Below are positions 1 to 11,902 of a stretch of 64,000 bases of DNA, piece after piece; position 1 is the stretch's first letter; every line of letters starts with the position of its first letter. This DNA comes from Alopecurus myosuroides (lineage: Eukaryota; Streptophyta; Magnoliopsida; Poales; Poaceae), in NCBI GenBank assembly GCA_028641055.1, contig CM054062.1, positions 137,434,682 through 137,498,681 of the forward strand. The letters are read 5' to 3'. The notes below the pieces were generated by a model that worked only from the letters and a program-made list of their open reading frames with translations, ran no database searches and was not told the DNA's origin. Made by a program: the position numbers and the translations under genes.

Positions 1-376
1 TGACGCGTCCGTCACGACTACGAAATCGGTTTTCCCAAACAGCAAAATAAAGGATAAGTATTGTCTCGGCTCGAGGCTCGATTCACGAAACGCTATCGCG
101 ACGTGTCGTGTCGTGTCGAGTCGAGACGAGCGAGCGGCGGAGGAGGAGGAGGAGTGCGTGAGAGGCTCTTCTTCTCACTCACATACTATCCCTACAACAC
201 TTCACCTTATAAGGTGGTGTGCAACTCCTCAAACTTTCAATGTGGGACTAAACTTCCCACTCCCACCACTCACTTGTACACATGGGCCATTTTGAGATTT
301 CATGATTTTTCTATTGGGTTACCCATATATGGGCCCAATATTTTAGCACACACATATGAGCCAAAATATTTCAGCA
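1..376 (-). repeat. 3' LTR (U3 part) of the Copia element
   Basis: This stretch is the element-strand start of the 3' LTR, beginning TGCTGAAATATTTTGG at 376 and running off the left edge of the window. It aligns with 5817-6167, including the shared blocks CACTCACATAC, ACCTTATAAGGTGGTG and CCCATATATGGGCCCAATA. The sequence between about 270 and 300 is missing from the other copy. Confidence 0.82.
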
Positions 377-388
377 ATCCCCCACCAG
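377..388 (-). other. Polypurine tract of the Copia element
   Basis: On the element strand this reads CTGGTGGGGGAT, directly before the LTR start TGCTGAA. A purine-rich GTGGGGGAT just before the LTR is the usual Copia arrangement for plus-strand DNA priming, and it fixes the LTR boundary at 376/377. Confidence 0.75.
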
Positions 389-1226
389 ATCTCAAATGCC
401 CATTTGAAGATTTGCCAATCCTCGCTACTTGTTTATATACTAGTGTTTCAGCAGAGACCGTTAAGTTGAACTTCCGCCTAGAGCTTTAAACTACATCTAT
501 CAGCAACTTGAACAATGGACTATGCCTTGAATTGCAAGTTTTGTGCCAATAGACTTATCCAAAGTCTTAACTAGTACCTGGCTGCCAGTAGGCTCCCCGC
601 GGGTGGAGCATATGCGTCATACTCAGTGGTCTCTTCATGAGTATACTAGAGATCACCCAAATCTCATAGACTGCGACGTTTACAGCCATACTCACATAGG
701 TGTGTTATTTCAAGAATGCTCTGTAGGACAGCATCTTTGCTATGAATAGCCAAAATAAACATATTAAGGCATGTTGCCAACCTGCCTTACAGCTCTTTGA
801 GAGTTATGCATCACCACTTAGAGAGGGTTTACCAAATACTCTCCTCAGTTAAACCACTAGTTTGTTCTTCTCAGGTCCTAATTCACGGGATCTCCGATCA
901 CATAGGTTGGGTTACCACTATGGTGTAACGCTCACGTGTCTCATATCCATCTCTCTCGATGCACTATCTATCACATTACGGGGCAATGCTATCTTACGGG
1001 TGACCTGTGCCAAGGTTAATTTTCAGACATGTTATTTCCATTTACGGTAACTCATTGGTTTGGATGATTTCCTATTTCCCTAATCCCGTGAGTGAAAGAA
1101 GTAGCACACCTTAGAAAAAAGGAATGAGAAGAACGAGCAACGTGAAAGAAAGGAAATGGTCACGGGAATAGGGGAAGAAAATGACGCATATGGGTGGCCC
1201 CACTAGTTGTTTTATCTGCATGTGCA
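389..1226 (-). other. Non-coding 3' region of the Copia element
   Basis: About 840 bases lie between the end of RNase H and the polypurine tract. The only open frames are under 70 codons and unlike known proteins. I see no gene here and read it as the 3' untranslated part of the element. Confidence 0.6.
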
Positions 1227-4200
1227 TTACAAGGAAGGAGCTTCTCTCGCGATGGGATATCCACCGTTTCCACGGTCACCCGTGGAAGAGCTAGCCTGCA
1301 CATTACGTGATAGTCCCTTCGTAAAGGGATCTGCCAGGTTTTTGTCTGTTTGAATATATGTAACATTAATTACTCCGGAGTTTCTCAATTTACTGACAGA
1401 TTTCAAACGTATTTTGACGTGTCTTGATGACTTCGCATTATCCTTAGAACTGGTCACCTTGGCAATCACCGTTTGATTGTCACAGTTCATAAGGATGGCC
1501 GGTAATGGTTTCTCAACCACCGGCAAATCCATCAAGAGATCACGCAGCCATTCTGCCTCAACAGTGGCCGTATCTAAAGCGGTGAGTTCTGCTTCCATGC
1601 TTGACCTCGTCAATATGGTCTGTTTACAAGACCTCCATGACACTGCACCACCTCCAAGAATAAATGCATATCCACTTATGGCGTAGAGATCATCTGCATC
1701 TGAAATCCAGTTGGAGTCACTATATCCCTCAAGCACAGCAGGGTGCCGTGAATAATGAATCCCATAGCTCATAGTACCATTCAGATAGTGCATGACCCTT
1801 TCAAGTGCATGCCAATGATCATTACCCGGGTTTGACATGTGCTCAATTTGCTCAGAGCAAAAGAGATGTCAGGCCTCGTCGCGCTCGCAAGGTACATGAG
1901 TGAACCGATTATTTGAGAGTATCTCAATTGATCTGTCTTAATCCTCTTGTTCTTTCGAAGCGTCACACTGGGATCATAAGGTGTTGGAGAGGGCTTACTA
2001 TCAATAAAGCCGAAGCGGCTCAAGACCTTCTCAACATAGTATGATTGCGTGAACGTAATCCCACTCTAATCCTTAATAAGCTTAATATTCAGAATTACAT
2101 CAGGTTCTCCTAGATCTTTCATATCAAAACACTTTGATAGAAAAGATTTGCCCTTATTTATCACAATTATGCTAGTACCAAAAATAAGTATGTCGTCAAC
2201 ATACAAGCATAATATAACACTATCGCCCCCACCATGGCGGTATTATACACACCTATCAGCCTCATTAATGACAAAGCCCGCAGAAGTTAAAGTTCTGTCG
2301 AACTTCTCATGCCATTGCTTAGGTGCTTGTTTCAGTCCAAACAATGATTTTAACAATTTGCACACATTTCTCTCTTCACCTTTTACCACAAACCCATCAA
2401 GATAGTCCGTATATATTTCCTCTTCCAACTCTCCGTTAAGGAAAGCTGTCTTTACGTCCATTTGATGAACAATAAGACCATAAGAGGCAGCCAGGGAGAG
2501 TAGTACACGGATTGTGGTCAGTCTAGCAACAGGTGAATAGGTGTCAAAGTAATCCTCGCCTTCTCGCTGGGTGTAGCCCTTGGCTATAAGCCTTGCCTTG
2601 TACTTCTCAATAATACCATCAGGTCTTAGCTTTTTCTTGAACACCCACTTGCATCCCACTGGTTTACAACCATAAGGTCGTTCTGATAACTCCCACGTCC
2701 CATTAGAAAGAATGGAGTCCATCTCATTATGGACAGCTTCTTTCAGTCATCAGCATCTGGAGATGCAAATGCCTCAGCAATAGACGTAGGAGTATTATCC
2801 ACAAGGTACACAATGAAATCATCACCAAAGGATTTTTAAATCCTCTGTCTCTTCCTCCGTTTAGGAGGTTCATTGTCATCCTTCTCAAGAATTTTCACAT
2901 CATGTGGTTGTTCAGTATGATCACTAGACGTACTAGATTCTGGAATTAATTCAGAAGAAAATTCAGCAAAGCTATGCATATCTTTCATAGGAAACATATT
3001 CTCAAAAAATGTTGCATCACGAGATTCCATAATAGTATCAACATGCATATCAGGTACCTCGAATTTAACCACTAGAAATCTATAACCAATGTTGTGCTGC
3101 GCATAGCCCAGAAAGATGCAATCCACTATCTTTGGTCCGAGTTTACGTTTCTTTGGAATTGGACCATTGACTTTCGCCAAGCATCCCCAAGTACGCAACT
3201 AAGAAAGTGAGGGTTTTCTCCCAACCCAGTCCTCATAAGGGGTTTTCTCTTTATTCTTGTTAGGAACTTTATTCAGGACATGACACGAAGTCAATAGAGC
3301 CTCCCCCCACCATGCCTTAGATAAATCAGCAGTGTCCAACATGGCATTCACCAATTCGGTCAGCGTGCGGTTTTTCCTCTCAGCAATTCCGTTTGATTGT
3401 GGCGAGTAGGGAGGCATCCTCTCGTGAATAATACAGTGTTCCTCACAGAATTCATAAAATACTTTAGAGAAATACTCTCCACTATGATCCGACCTAAAAC
3501 GTTTGATCTTTCTCTCTAATTGATTTTCGACTTCAGCCTTATAGATTTTAAAGTAGTCTAAAGCCTCATCTTTAGTTTGCAACAAATAAACATAGCAGAA
3601 TCTAGTAGCATCGTCAATGAGTGTCATGAAATATCTCTTTCCACCTTTTGTCAACACACCATTCATCTCGCATAGCTCAGAATGTATGAGTTCTAGAGGT
3701 GCCAAGTGTCTCTCCTCGGCTGCGTGTGAGGCTTCCGAGGTTTCTTAGATTGCACACAACTATGGCACTTAGAATCTTTGGCAATAGTGAAATTCGGAAT
3801 TAAACTTAAACTGGATAGCCGAGACAGTAAACCAAAATTAACATGACATAAACGAGAGTGCCAAACACTAGCATCTGACTCAACATTGGCACAAATATGG
3901 TTTACTGACTTATTGCAAAAATCGGAAAGAGAAAAGCGGAACAAGCCTCCGCACTCATAGCCTTTACCAATAAATTATCCAAATCTCAACACAACTACTT
4001 TATTGGACTCAAACACTACTTTAAACCCATCTCTGCAAAGAAGGGAGCCGCTGACGAGATTCTTATTCATAGAAGGGACATGTTGCACGTTCCTCAGCTG
4101 CACGATCTTCGCCGAAGTAAACTTCAGATCTACCGTGCCAACACCACGAACAGAAGCATGTGACCCATTCCCCATTAGGACAGAGGAATCCCGTGCGACC

Positions 4201-5234
4201 TGATAAGAAGTGAACATAGAGATGTCAGCACACACATAAACATTAGCACCCATATCAATCCACCAACATGGAGATTGAAAAACTGAAAGTACCATCGGTA
4301 TATTACCGTACCCATCAGTGTTGCTAGCGGTCACCATGTTAAAATTCTTGGAGCCTTTCTTCCCTTTATTGTATGCACGGTCTGGGCAGTCAACAGAAAA
4401 GTGGGCGAGCGCTCCACATGTAAAGCACTCCAGCCCAGCTTTGTTCAGCACCTTCTTCTTCTTATTATTCTTAAAGGCGGTAGTGTTCACATGACCATTG
4501 AACTGGGGCTTATAATTCCCTTTGTTCTTGTTGTTGTTCTTGACGTGATGGTTTTTCTGCACCATATTGGCGCTAGAGTGCAACTCGCCACCTCTCTCAG
4601 TTGTGTTCTTTGCCCGAGCTTTCTCCTCAACATCAAGAGACGCTATCAGATTTTCAAGTTATATCTCCTGTCTCTTATGTTTGAGAGATGTGGCGAAACT
4701 CCTCCATGAAGAAGGCAGTTTTGCAATAATGCATCCAGCCACAAACTTATCAGGAATCACACACTTGAGCAGATCAAGCTCCTTCGCAATGTACTATATC
4801 TCATGAGCCTGTTCGACTACAGAACGGTTATTCACCATCTTGTAGTCGCTAAATCTCTCCATGATATACAGCTCACTGCCAGCATCAGACGCACCGAATT
4901 CAGTATTCAGTGCATCCCAGAGCTCCTTAGCGTCTTCGATGTGCATATACACATCGCACAGACGTCACTCCAGGACACTCAGAACACTGCCTCTGAAATT
5001 ATTATTGGCTTCCTTGAACTTATTTTGAACATTGTCAGAAGCTCCTTCAGAAAGGCCATTCATAATAATGTCCCACACTTTCATAGACTGGAGCCACAGT
5101 TGGCTTCTCAGTTGCCATCTCTTAAAGGTGGTACCATTGAACCTTTCCGGTTTCATTGAATCACTTAGATGGGCCTTAGTCAGTTCAGAAAAATACCTAC
5201 AATTAGGTTTTTGGATTGTTGAACTATTAGCCAT
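1227..5234 (-). pseudogene. Copia gag-pol polyprotein, multiply broken
   Basis: The likely Gag start is the ATG at 5234 (MANSSTIQKPN). The Gag remnant includes MKPERFNGTTFKRWQ. About 4450-4380 encodes a CCHC zinc knuckle (CFTCGALAHFSVDC). The aspartic protease site near 4265 reads WWIDMGANVY, so the usual D-T/S-G has become D-M-G. The integrase zinc region (HSRLCHVNFG...CHSC) lies near 3870-3750, and the catalytic core follows at 3705-3199 with DDATRF, RSDHSGEYF and GIAERKNRTL. Reverse transcriptase runs from about 2720 to 1780, with KWVFKKKLRPDG, QMDVKTAFLNGEL and YVDD at 2192-2203. RNase H covers 1838-1227 (YSDSNWISDADD, EAEL). At least six stops or frameshifts separate these pieces, for example near 2735, 2240, 3945 and 4590. 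No functional polyprotein is possible. Confidence 0.88.
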
Positions 5235-5549
5235 AATTTCCACGTTTAATTTCAGAATATAAACCATGACAAAGACAGCTATTAACATGTGGAACTCGAA
5301 CATACTAGATGCAGTAGACAACATGAATAACAACAACACGATCTTCCTAAACATGTAAACAGTAGACATGTTAAACAGACAGATCGGGACACAGATTCCG
5401 TACCGATTGTTGTTGATGACAACGCTGGCGATGACAGGTTGGAGTAGACGACGCTTGAGGCGGCGGTACGCTGCACCGCCCAACTTTCTAGGCAGACGAG
5501 CCGTCGTGGAAGCAGCGAGCAGTCGCGCGAAGCGCTTCACAAAAACATA

Positions 5550-6167
5550 ATTCGCCCTCTCCCGTACATGATCACAAAGGCGACTGGTTCCGGAGACCTG
5601 CTCTCCCGTTCGCCGGTGGACGCCGGTGCTCGGGGTGGAGTAGACTATGATGGCGGCGTAAGGAACAAGATGTGGCAAACCTAGATTGGTTTCGGTACGT
5701 ATACAGCGTCCACGACGCACGTCTTTTATAGTGCGTGTGCGACGTGGGAGGCCCACGCCGCACGTCCGAGTCGGTTGCAGCACGCGATACGGGAGCGACC
5801 CGAACCGCCTCAGCTGTGACACGTCCATCACGACTACGAAATCGGTTTTCCAAAACAGCAAAATAAAGATAAGTATTGTCGAGGCTCGAGGCTCGATTCA
5901 CGAAACGCGATCGCGATCGCGACGTGTCGAGTCGGGACGAGCGAGCAGCGTCGGAGGAGGAGGAGTGCGCGAGAGGCTCTTTTCTTCTCACTCACATACA
6001 ATCCCTACAACACTCCACCTTATAAGGTGGTGTGCAACTCCTCAAACTTCCAATGTGGGACTAAACTTCCCACTCACATACAATCAGATTTCAGGATTTG
6101 TCTATTTGGCTACCCATATATGGGCCCAATATTTCAGCACACACATATGGGTCAAAATATTTCAGCA
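5550..6167 (-). repeat. 5' LTR of the Copia element (left boundary uncertain)
   Basis: The right edge at 6167 is firm because it is the same edge as position 376. Homology with the window start covers 5817-6167. The LTR must continue left of 5817, because a good TATA box lies at 5723-5730, but its counterpart is outside the window. I could not find a tRNA-iMet-type primer-binding site (TGGTATCAGAGC) between the LTR and Gag, so 5550 is only an estimate. Confidence 0.55.
5723..5730 (-). promoter_or_regulatory. TATA box in the Copia 5' LTR
   Basis: The element strand reads GCACTATAAAAGACG. It sits in the LTR about 490 bases upstream of the Gag ATG, and a canonical TATAAAAG there fits the retroelement promoter. 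Activity is not shown. Confidence 0.55.
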
Positions 6168-6439
6168 GATACCATGCAGCATCAGAGAAGATGATTGTGC
6201 CTTACATGTTGGAGATGTCCTTAACTGTAGCTCCTGGAAAGGAAACCATATGTCGGCAAGGAACAACCTGCGAATGCGCAACAGTGTCTATTGTTTCCTC
6301 TGATTTTGCCCCGGAGTTGGATCGTTATCTTCACGGGAGCCTATAGCTTCTAGCTCATTGGCTCGAATTATTGCGTTTGCTGCCGCGAACACCTCAGTAG
6401 GCCTACAAAGTTTCTTGCAAAAAAGTGCATCGTTCCGAG

Positions 6440-9400
6440 CTTTCCAAAGAGACCACAAAAAAAAGGCCTACAAAGAAATGAGATTAATCTGCGGGTGTCT
6501 TAAATTAAGCAGCGCTTGAATCATGTCTGGTATAGAGCGATGATTCACAGCTAATAATTCAATTATTATAAACCAATGTGAATAAAACCAAGCAGCTTTA
6601 GAAAAAAGACATAAAAAGAGCATATGCATTTCATCTTCAGGATTCGCACACCGAGAGAAATTTTCTTTAATATGCTTAGAGAACCTACTCTCTCTTACCA
6701 GTAGGAAGAGCTTTTCGAAGAATCCTCCACGCAAAGGTTTGGACTCTTGGTGCCATCTGTTTATATCTCCAAACCTGATTTAGGAGAGCAATGATTTGCT
6801 GAGGTACTATCTTGCAACACTATCTCAGAGGGGGTTGTAAGTTGTTGAAGCAATACTTGTAAGCACTTTTTGGCTGAGAAATGTCCTGCAGGAGTTAGCG
6901 TCCAAACCAAATTGTCCTGTCATGTTGAATCAATTATTGGGGTTTGAAGAATTTCATTTGCAGCTTCTGGACTAAACAAAGAATTAATTAAGTCAGCATT
7001 CCAGCTTTTTGACCTGGTATCCAAAGGTCCTTAACAATGGCAGGATAGTCAAAAGATTGTCTTAGGCTAGTCACAATGGGGAGTAATATGCACTAGTAAC
7101 ATACGCACTTTTATATACTATGTTACTACCTCTAAAGTGGGTAGTAACAAAAAATATGGTGTCATGCAAAGGTGTATTTATGAGGTTGTAGACTCATATT
7201 ATCTTGGGAAATGTGATGTTACGGTGACTAGCTATGTTACCACAACCTCCTATCTCCTCATTAAATACTTGCCACATCAGATTTTTTGCCTAGGTTGCGT
7301 TGATGTTACTACTTAGTTACTGCCCATTGTGACCAGTCTTAGACAATAAGATGATCATAAATGGTTTCCCCACCCTTAAACCATGGGGAGCTCCAAACCG
7401 AGTTGCTTCCATCGACAAGTTGATAAATAGCAGCGGAATTTAAAAGTGATTTTACCTTTAGAATTGCAGTCCAAACAGCAGATTTTGATTTATTTGGCTT
7501 GTCTCTCCATATGGTTGTGTCATGATGATGTTTTTCCTTGAGGATTTGTGCTACGTTGCTTTGTTGCTTGTTTGCTAGCCACCAAGCCGCCGAAAGGACT
7601 AGGACTTGATTAACCGCCTGCAAATTCCTGACACCAAGACCACGAATATATTCTGCAATACAAACATTAGCCCATGCTCTAAGGCACAAGCTTCTAGTGG
7701 TTTGATCGTTGTTAACACTTGTCCACCAGAAATCTCTTATAATTGTCGTTCGTTTTGAAAGAAACTTCTTCAATAAAAGAATATTCGACATATAATAGAC
7801 AAGGATGGAAGAGAATACTGATTTTATAAGGGTTAATCTTGCTGCATGTGAGAGTCTATTGACTTTGTACGCACTAAGTTTGGATTTGAATTTATCGTAA
7901 ACAAAGGTGTAAGCCGTCGATATATCCTTGAATGGCAAAACAAGTGGGTGACCTAGATGCACAAAAGAGTCGTCAATGTTAGGCGCCGGTAAGATTCTTT
8001 TGATATCTTGCTTGACCCGCAAGGGAACATTTTTGCTAAGTAGAATTTCAGATTTTCCCCAATTTGGAATCTGCTACGATTGCTGACAAAAATTGTCCAT
8101 GAGATGAAAAATAGTTGCAATTTCAGGCGTGGTTGTTGTGCCACGAGCAATCAAGTCATCTGCAAACAGCAAGGAGTGTATTGGGGAGCAGTTTGGTCCG
8201 AGGGAAATACCTATGAGGTTGTTAGATTCCAACTTCCTCTAGCCGGGGAGAAAGTTCATTCACTGCAAGGACAAAAAAATATGGCGACAAAGGACAACCT
8301 TGCCTTATTCCTCTACTGCTTCTGAACTTCGCAAAATATTGGCCATTAATAATAACAGAAAAAACCGGAGAATAAATGCAAGCATGCACAAGTTTTATAA
8401 AATGATCTTGAAGCCCTATAGTTGCAAGAGCTGGAACTATGAAGTGCCACTCTATTGTATAGAAAGATTTAGCTAGATCAATTTTTAGCATAAAGTCAAA
8501 GCTATTCCAGGATGACAAGGAGAACAAGTGACCAATTTCTTGAGAAATTTTGATATTGTTGCTAATGCGTCTTCCTTCTATAAAAGCTTGTTGTGAGGGG
8601 TGGATGTAATCCGGCAAATGTCCTTTCAATCTGTTTGCTAGAGATTTTGCAATAATTTTGTGAATAAAATCGCATAAAATTATGGGTAAAAAAATCAGAA
8701 GGCAAATGGCAAACAAGTTTCTTAGGAATGAGGGCAATTTGGGTATCATTGAGATGAGGTGGTACCATGCCTATAGTGTAAAAGTTTGTTACCACGCTAG
8801 TGACATCATATCCTGTCCAACTCCAAGCTAAAAGTTAGAAGCCCACATTGAATCATCAGAGGTCCCGAAGAGACATTCTTTTTCATGGCTTTGAGAATTT
8901 CTCATATGTCATGCTTGTCAGGGATCGAATAAGTGAATCGTTTGTATCTTGTGGCATTGTTGTTCCAAAATTCTACCTGTCATTGTTAGTGGAAGAGGAC
9001 CAGAAAATAGTTTTGAAATAGTTCACAAACTCCATTGCAATGTCATATGGGTCAAACAAATTATTACCCAGACTGTCCTTAATGGAAACAATACCTTTTC
9101 GATGCTTACGCTTTTCAATAGTATTGTGAAAGAAGGATGTGCTCTTATCACCTTGGGTTGCCCAATGTTTTTTTGCACGCTGCCGATAAAATTCTGTGAG
9201 CTTTGTCAAACTGTTTTCGTATTGGGAAACTAACTTTGCCTGAAGGGGGTGATCTTGGAGCTGCTGCTTCATTTGAATCCGGTTTAGTTGATTTTGAATA
9301 ATGTCAATTTGTTGCTGAAGAGGCCTTTTCTTCTTGCACAGCCTTTTCAAACTTCCTGCAAGGCTAGTTGTTCTAGCACGGAAAGGTCGGTTGACCGAAG

Positions 9401-9692
9401 AAGCCCAAGCATTGTTTGCATTAGTTTGAAAGTCTTCCTCAAACGTCCACCAATTTTCAAATTTGAAATAAAGTTTAGGCCTACAAAGTTTGGACGGTGT
9501 AGAAAGTAGAATAGGCGCATGATCACTGAGAGAATGAAAGTGGTGGATGGCTTGTCGCAAACGCTCACATTGTGATTCACATAATTCCATTTTACATCCA
9601 CAAATCAGATGAAAGCTCACTAAAAATAGAGCCCATGCACTGGCAGTGGGGTCTACTATGAGGAAACTCCGGTACTCACCGAGCCTATCCAT
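6440..9692 (-). pseudogene. LINE ORF2 remnant: endonuclease end, reverse transcriptase, zinc-binding domain
   Basis: 9692-8973 contains the endonuclease terminal motif SLSDHAPILL and the plant LINE linker signature W..QGDKSTSFFH. 8749-8222 is the reverse transcriptase core: DFIHKIIAKSLANRLK, QQAFIEGRRI, LKIDLAKSFYTIEW and GIRQGCPLSPYFFVLA. The catalytic FADD is at 8155-8166, in a different frame. 8022-7339 covers the C-terminal region (KLSAYKVNRLSHAARL, IRDFWW, GLGVRNL). 6734-6468 holds the Cys/His zinc-binding domain (CANPEDEMHMLFLC). Several frameshifts and in-frame stops and the MITE break the frame. It once copied RNA into DNA at nicked chromosomal sites and is now dead. Confidence 0.87.
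7065..7338. mobile_element. Tourist-type MITE (PIF/Harbinger), 274 bp
   Basis: The terminal inverted repeats are GGCTAGTCACAATGGGGAGTAA on the left and TTACTGCCCATTGTGACCAGTC on the right. A TTA duplication flanks both sides (7062-7064 and 7339-7341). TTA target sites and these ends are the mark of PIF/Harbinger-derived Tourist elements in grasses. It has no coding capacity and sits inside the LINE C-terminal coding region, so it arrived after the LINE. Confidence 0.9.
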
Positions 9693-9726
9693 TCCGCGCG
9701 GCCCTCATGGTTGTAAAGGTTCCACC

Positions 9727-9754
9727 TTTTTTTTTTTTTTTTTGAAGCGGGAAG
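9727..9754 (-). repeat. Poly(T) run plus 11 bases between 7-bp direct repeats
   Basis: Seventeen T are followed by GAAGCGGGAAG, and the whole is flanked by TTCCACC (9720-9726 and 9756-9762). On the minus strand this is a short tail ending in poly(A) inside a target duplication, as an extremely 5'-truncated LINE or SINE copy would leave. Confidence 0.4.
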
Positions 9755-10125
9755 ATTCCACCAAGTTCATTTGCAGAGCACAAGCGTGGAAAGAAAATTC
9801 TGCAGCAGTTCGTATGCTGCAAAAGAACTTGCATGAATACAGAAGAGATAGTTAGAGAGAAGTACTACTCATATGTTTGTTGGACTTTACAATTACATGG
9901 GATCGGAGGATCGAAAGCAGCAGCTTCAGCCTACATTCAAACTATCCTGATAACATGTCATCATATCTATACACGAAACACACGCATAATAAATTACGAT
10001 CAAGCGCTACGTATACCATCATATTCACACACACATGACACCAAGCACCCAAGAAAAGAAGCTGAATACAAAGGCAACGTGATACTAGTCGCAAACTGAG
10101 TTGAAGGTATTTCTTCTCGAGTTGA

Positions 10126-11100
10126 TCACATGACGCTGCACCCGGCGCTGGGCTCCTCCTCGTAGTACTGCGGCTGGTACGGATTCCTACCGTATCCGCC
10201 GGCCCCGTACGCGCCGTATCCTCCGTGGTCGTACACGGGCCCGCCGTAGTACCCTCCAGCTGGTGGGCCCCCGCCATACCCGTACGCCGGTGCGCTGTAC
10301 CCCCACTCAGGGGCGGCCGGCCAGATCGACGGCGCCGCCATCGACGGCGGCATCATCGTCATGCTCGGCCCCGGATTCGGCATCCGCATCGGCGCCATCG
10401 CCGCCATGGACGCTGGCTGCTGGGGGCGCGGGGCCTCGTTACGTGACATAGCCGTGGTTGTGAACACCCTGGGCTTCTCGGCGTGGCCATGTCCGTGACC
10501 GTGACCCTTGCCGCGCTGGTCCATTTCCTCGTCGTCCATGTCGAACTTGACGTGCCTGGTCTTGTCCGGCTTCCCACCGCCGCCACCGTGGCCATGGGCC
10601 TCCTTCTGGCCGTGGCCATGAACCTGCTGGCGGCCGTTGCCATGGCCGTCCTTCTGGCCGTGGCCGTGGCCGTTGCCATGGCCGTCCTTCTGTCCGTGGC
10701 CGTTGCCATGGCCCTCTTTACCGGGATGCTTGGGCGCCGCCTTGGGCATCATCTGGTTCCCTCTGGCGACCTGTATGTCGGTGATGACCTTGCCTGCGCC
10801 GGAGCAGAGCCTGTCGGCAACCTCCTCGGCGTCGAACGACCCGGACACCGTCACGGTGTTCTTCTTCTCGTCATACGAGATGGTCTTGATGTTTTCTCGG
10901 TCTGTTGATTCATGCTACATAGAGTGAGCACTCCACGGACCATGGATCAACAAGAATCCCTCTAGTCGGCTATGTGACGTACGTACTACAGTATAATTGA
11001 GATTTTGTGGCACCTAACCTTGGAGCTTGCAGAGGACCTTTCTGATCTTCTTGTAGCATTTGTCGCAGTCAAGGTCGACTCTCATGACGATCGTCGACAT
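10126..11100 (-). CDS. Heavy-metal-associated isoprenylated plant protein (HIPP-like), two coding exons
   Basis: Coding exons are 11100-11019 and 10901-10126. The 117-bp intron has GT/AG ends (donor AAG|GTTAGG, acceptor CAACAG) and a phase-1 junction, giving 285 residues. The N-terminus is an HMA domain of about 65 residues with the metal-binding CxxC (DCDKC, residues 11-15) and the late strand NTVTVSGSF. Next comes a low-complexity Gly/His-rich tract (residues ~90-165, repeats of GHGNGHGQKDGHG), then a Pro/Met/Gly/Tyr-rich tail. The last four residues, CSVM, form a CaaX box for farnesylation. HMA plus CaaX defines the HIPP family, which binds metals such as Cu or Zn and attaches to membranes or nuclear structures. 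The frame shows no disablement, so it is probably functional. The metal specificity is not readable from sequence. Confidence 0.88.
10565..10735 (-). repeat. Imperfect tandem repeats coding His/Gly-rich tract of the HIPP-like gene
   Basis: Plus-strand units of the type GGCCGTTGCCATGGCCGTCC, about 21-30 bp each, recur several times. They translate on the minus strand as GHGNGHGQKDGHG-like repeats. The array is in frame, so copy number can change without breaking the protein. Extra His residues could add metal binding (inference). Confidence 0.75.
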
Positions 11101-11780
11101 CTGCGCAGAGAACAAGTAAAAAAAGAGAGACCTTGTGAGTCCAAATTAATTCTGTTGCTGCGCTCCGCTCCCTAAAACAATTGCTGTGTTTAATTCGTAC
11201 TAACAAAGGACAGTGACAAACTGATACTTGACAGAATCTAGTAGAGAATTCTTGTTTTTTTTTCAGAGAAGCGGAGAATAAATGAACTAATGAATCTACT
11301 GTATGTACTAATTGCCTGAGAATATTAGCTACTTTTCCGACATATCCCCGCATCAACAAGTAGCTAGGTAGTTGGTCAATTTAGTTTATTAAAGATTAAA
11401 AAAAAGCATTCTTGTTGCCTTGATCGCTACTTCATGCCTCCTACTTTGATGGACAGAGCAGAGAGCGTAGTCCGCACGTCATGTGAAGAAATCTACTGAG
11501 TAGTAGCCGTTTGGTAGGGAAGCGCAGTTTTGGGTCCGGTAATTGCAGAGCCGACAAAAATTAAGCGGATGATATACAGACATATGACAAAAATTGATCT
11601 AAGTTAGTTCCTCTGCCTTTTGATGTTGGACAAGGAAGCAGGGAACGTGAGATAGACAGAAGTACTCCGCTAGCAGAGAAGATAAGAAAAAAAAATCAAG
11701 GCATTGACGCCGCCAAACATTGGTACTGGCCGAGATCAGATGTGATGAGAAAGAAACAGAGATGCGGGAGGAAGAGTTAC
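11101..11780 (-). other. Predicted 5'-UTR intron of the HIPP-like gene
   Basis: The acceptor TTCTCTGCGCAG lies directly before the ATG at 11100. A matching donor, CAGGAAAAG|GTAACTC, is at 11780. The stretch between is AT-rich and has no plausible coding exon. In the putative upstream exon no in-frame ATG precedes the donor, so it would be untranslated. 5'-UTR introns are common in grass genes and often raise expression. Confidence 0.6.
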
Positions 11781-11902
11781 CTTTTCCTGGGCTTGGTGTT
11801 CTTGCCACCTTTTGGTTGGTATCTGCAGAGCAGGCCGATCGAGAGGAGGAAGAGCGAGCGAGATAATGACGAGTGAGGGTCCGAGGTGGGTGGTAGCACA
11901 GC

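Larger units (their letters stand above)
1..6167 (-). mobile_element. Ty1/Copia LTR retrotransposon, decayed, left end outside window
   Basis: Minus-strand Copia element. Reading from right to left: 5' LTR, gag, zinc knuckle and protease, integrase, reverse transcriptase, RNase H, 3' untranslated stretch, polypurine tract, 3' LTR. Positions 1-376 match 5817-6167, so the two LTRs can be paired. The right boundary at 6167 is set by the LTR edge reading ...TTCAGCA on the plus strand (TGCTGAA on the element strand), the same edge that follows the polypurine tract at 376. Beyond 6167 the sequence is LINE coding sequence, so the Copia is inserted in that LINE. The left end is outside the window, so the target-site duplication cannot be checked. 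Coding frames are broken many times, and a block of about 30 bp is present in one LTR and absent from the other, so this is an old insertion. Confidence 0.88.
6168..9715 (-). mobile_element. LINE (non-LTR retrotransposon), 5'-truncated and decayed
   Basis: Minus-strand L1-type plant LINE. The order from right to left is the end of the endonuclease domain, the linker, reverse transcriptase, the thumb and C-terminal region, and the zinc-binding domain. The 5' end is lost: coding similarity starts at the last part of the endonuclease near 9690. The 3' end lies beyond the Copia insertion at 6167/6168, because the C-terminal reading (FFLWSLWKARNDALF) is still running close to that junction. A Tourist-like MITE interrupts it at 7065-7338. 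Confidence 0.85.

Noticed and set aside
4965..5861. 298-codon frame running from the Copia 5' LTR into Gag
   Set aside because: The part before 5234 is untranslated LTR/leader that happens to be open. Gag similarity begins at the ATG at 5234.
10225..10927. Plus-strand ORFs opposite the HIPP-like gene
   Set aside because: They are reverse-frame shadows of the Gly/His/Pro-rich coding repeats.
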